The notes below the pieces were generated by a model that saw only the letters and a list, made by a program, of their open reading frames with translations, did not search any database and was not told the DNA's origin. Positions 63,370-64,000 of a DNA stretch of 64,000 bases are shown here, piece after piece. Position 1 is the stretch's first letter. Each line of letters opens with the position of its first letter. The translations under genes were made by a program, and so were the position numbers. The DNA comes from Burkholderia sp. SRS-46 (GTDB taxonomy: Bacteria > Pseudomonadota > Gammaproteobacteria > Burkholderiales > Burkholderiaceae), in assembly GCF_004343775.1 (NCBI RefSeq), contig NZ_PTXL01000007.1, forward strand, positions 598,814-662,813, in the 5' to 3' direction.

Positions 63370-64000
63370 ATGACGACCGATAACACTGGCTCCAATCCTT
63401 TCGCCGGCTTTGCCGGCTTCCAGCCCGCCGACATGCTCGACCGGATGTGGGACATGGTCCGCCTGTCGCCGTTCGGCGGCATGGCCGCGTTCCCCGGCGC
63501 GACGCCCGGGCTGCCGCCGTCGCTCGCGAGCATGTCCGACATGATGGCGCCGCTCACGAACGTCGAGGAGCTCGACAAGCGCATCACCGACCTGCGCGCG
63601 GTCGAGCAGTGGCTGAAGCTCAACCTCGGGATGCTGCAGTCCGCGATCCAGGCGCTCGAGGTGCAGCGCGCGACGCTCGCGACGCTGCGCGCGTTCGGCG
63701 CGTTCGCGCAAACCTCGATGTCGGCCGCCGAGGAAGCCGCGGTCGCGGCGGCGAAGGCGGCCGCCGCGCCGCCCGACGAGGCGCCAGGCGCGGATGCGCC
63801 GCCGTCCGACGGCGACGCCGCCGCGCAGAACCCGGCGTTCGATCCGGCCGGCTGGTGGAACCTGCTGCAGGCGCAGTTCAGCCAGCTCGCGAACCTCGCG
63901 ATGGCGCAGCCGGGCGAGTCGCCCGCCGCGCCGGCCGCCGCAGCGGCGGCCGCGCCCGATGCGGCCGAGCCGCCGGCCGCGCCGCGCAAGCCCGCCGCGA
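63370..64000 (+). CDS. phaM: PhaM family polyhydroxyalkanoate granule-associated protein, 3' end cut
   Basis: About 210 residues are visible, and the frame is open to the window edge. The N-terminus matches PhaM: MTTDNTGSNPFAGFAGFQPA, DMLDRMWDMVRLSPFGGMAA, and LTNVEELDKRITDLRAVEQW, which leads into a helical LKLNLGMLQSAIQALEVQRA. The rest is Ala/Pro-rich, and the Lys-rich C-terminal tail that binds DNA in Ralstonia PhaM would lie beyond the window. PhaM anchors granules to the nucleoid and activates PHA synthase. Confidence 0.9.
   Translation, partial: MTTDNTGSNPFAGFAGFQPADMLDRMWDMVRLSPFGGMAAFPGATPGLPPSLASMSDMMAPLTNVEELDKRITDLRAVEQWLKLNLGMLQSAIQALEVQRATLATLRAFGAFAQTSMSAAEEAAVAAAKAAAAPPDEAPGADAPPSDGDAAAQNPAFDPAGWWNLLQAQFSQLANLAMAQPGESPAAPAAAAAAAPDAAEPPAAPRKPAA

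Overview
The window is a chromosomal segment of a high-GC (about 67-68%) betaproteobacterium, almost certainly Burkholderia sensu stricto and most likely the cepacia complex. The signs are a close KirBac1.1-type potassium channel gene, a methionine synthase split into two genes, a PhaM granule protein, the bioA-F-D-B order, and the argS-SPOR-dsbA order. The KirBac gene resembles the B. pseudomallei protein but is not identical to it, so this is a relative. Both ends cut a gene: nitronate monooxygenase on the left and PhaM on the right. I saw no rRNA, tRNA, CRISPR array, prophage or intact insertion sequence.

Layout. 1-7.7 kb: nitronate monooxygenase, a fluoroacetate-dehalogenase-like hydrolase, an Lrp regulator divergent from a DMT exporter, then a minus-strand run (VOC protein, hydroxyacid reductase, HMG-CoA lyase, YbaK, DUF1289). 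7.8-15.3 kb: a Tat-exported phospholipase C with a small lipoprotein, two divergent LysR/target pairs (GST and MFS) and a VapBC-like toxin-antitoxin pair. 15.3-21.1 kb: a DapA-family lyase, a sulfate-binding protein facing a SorAB-like sulfite dehydrogenase, the KirBac channel and a second GST. 21.1-22.76 kb: no gene, but an 11-unit tandem array of about 88 bp. 22.8-30.5 kb: fused indolepyruvate ferredoxin oxidoreductase, a CPA1 antiporter, an EAL phosphodiesterase with a possible 21-codon leader, and CutC. 30.6-34.9 kb: the biotin operon bioAFDB with ATGA-overlapping junctions. 35.4-41.8 kb: secreted hydrolase, YchJ-like protein, SDR, thiolase, carbonic anhydrase and AceK. 42.1-49 kb: metallo-hydrolase, SWIM protein with a DUF6429 protein, ABC-F ATPase and a peptide-binding protein. 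49.1-53.8 kb: argS-SPOR-dsbA and an SDR, with a 287-bp nested-palindrome (MITE-like) element between dsbA and the SDR. 54-58.7 kb: DUF1840, split metH and DUF3567. 59-64 kb: a DUF3108 protein and an IclR regulator, both apparently frameshifted, then an FAH-family hydrolase, an enoyl-CoA hydratase and PhaM.

Metabolic themes are degradation of branched-chain and aromatic carbon (HMG-CoA lyase, indolepyruvate oxidoreductase, thiolase, FAH, enoyl-CoA hydratase, AceK control of the glyoxylate shunt), inorganic sulfur handling (Sbp with SorAB), and biotin and methionine synthesis.

The most unusual feature is the array at 21492-22411. It has 11 degenerate units spaced mostly 88-89 bp apart with an overlying four-unit period. 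Nine units carry the same 9-mer, TGTGGATAT, one base away from the complement of a DnaA box, and an AT-rich segment with a perfect inverted repeat lies beside it. A DnaA-binding or titration locus is a testable hypothesis, not a conclusion.
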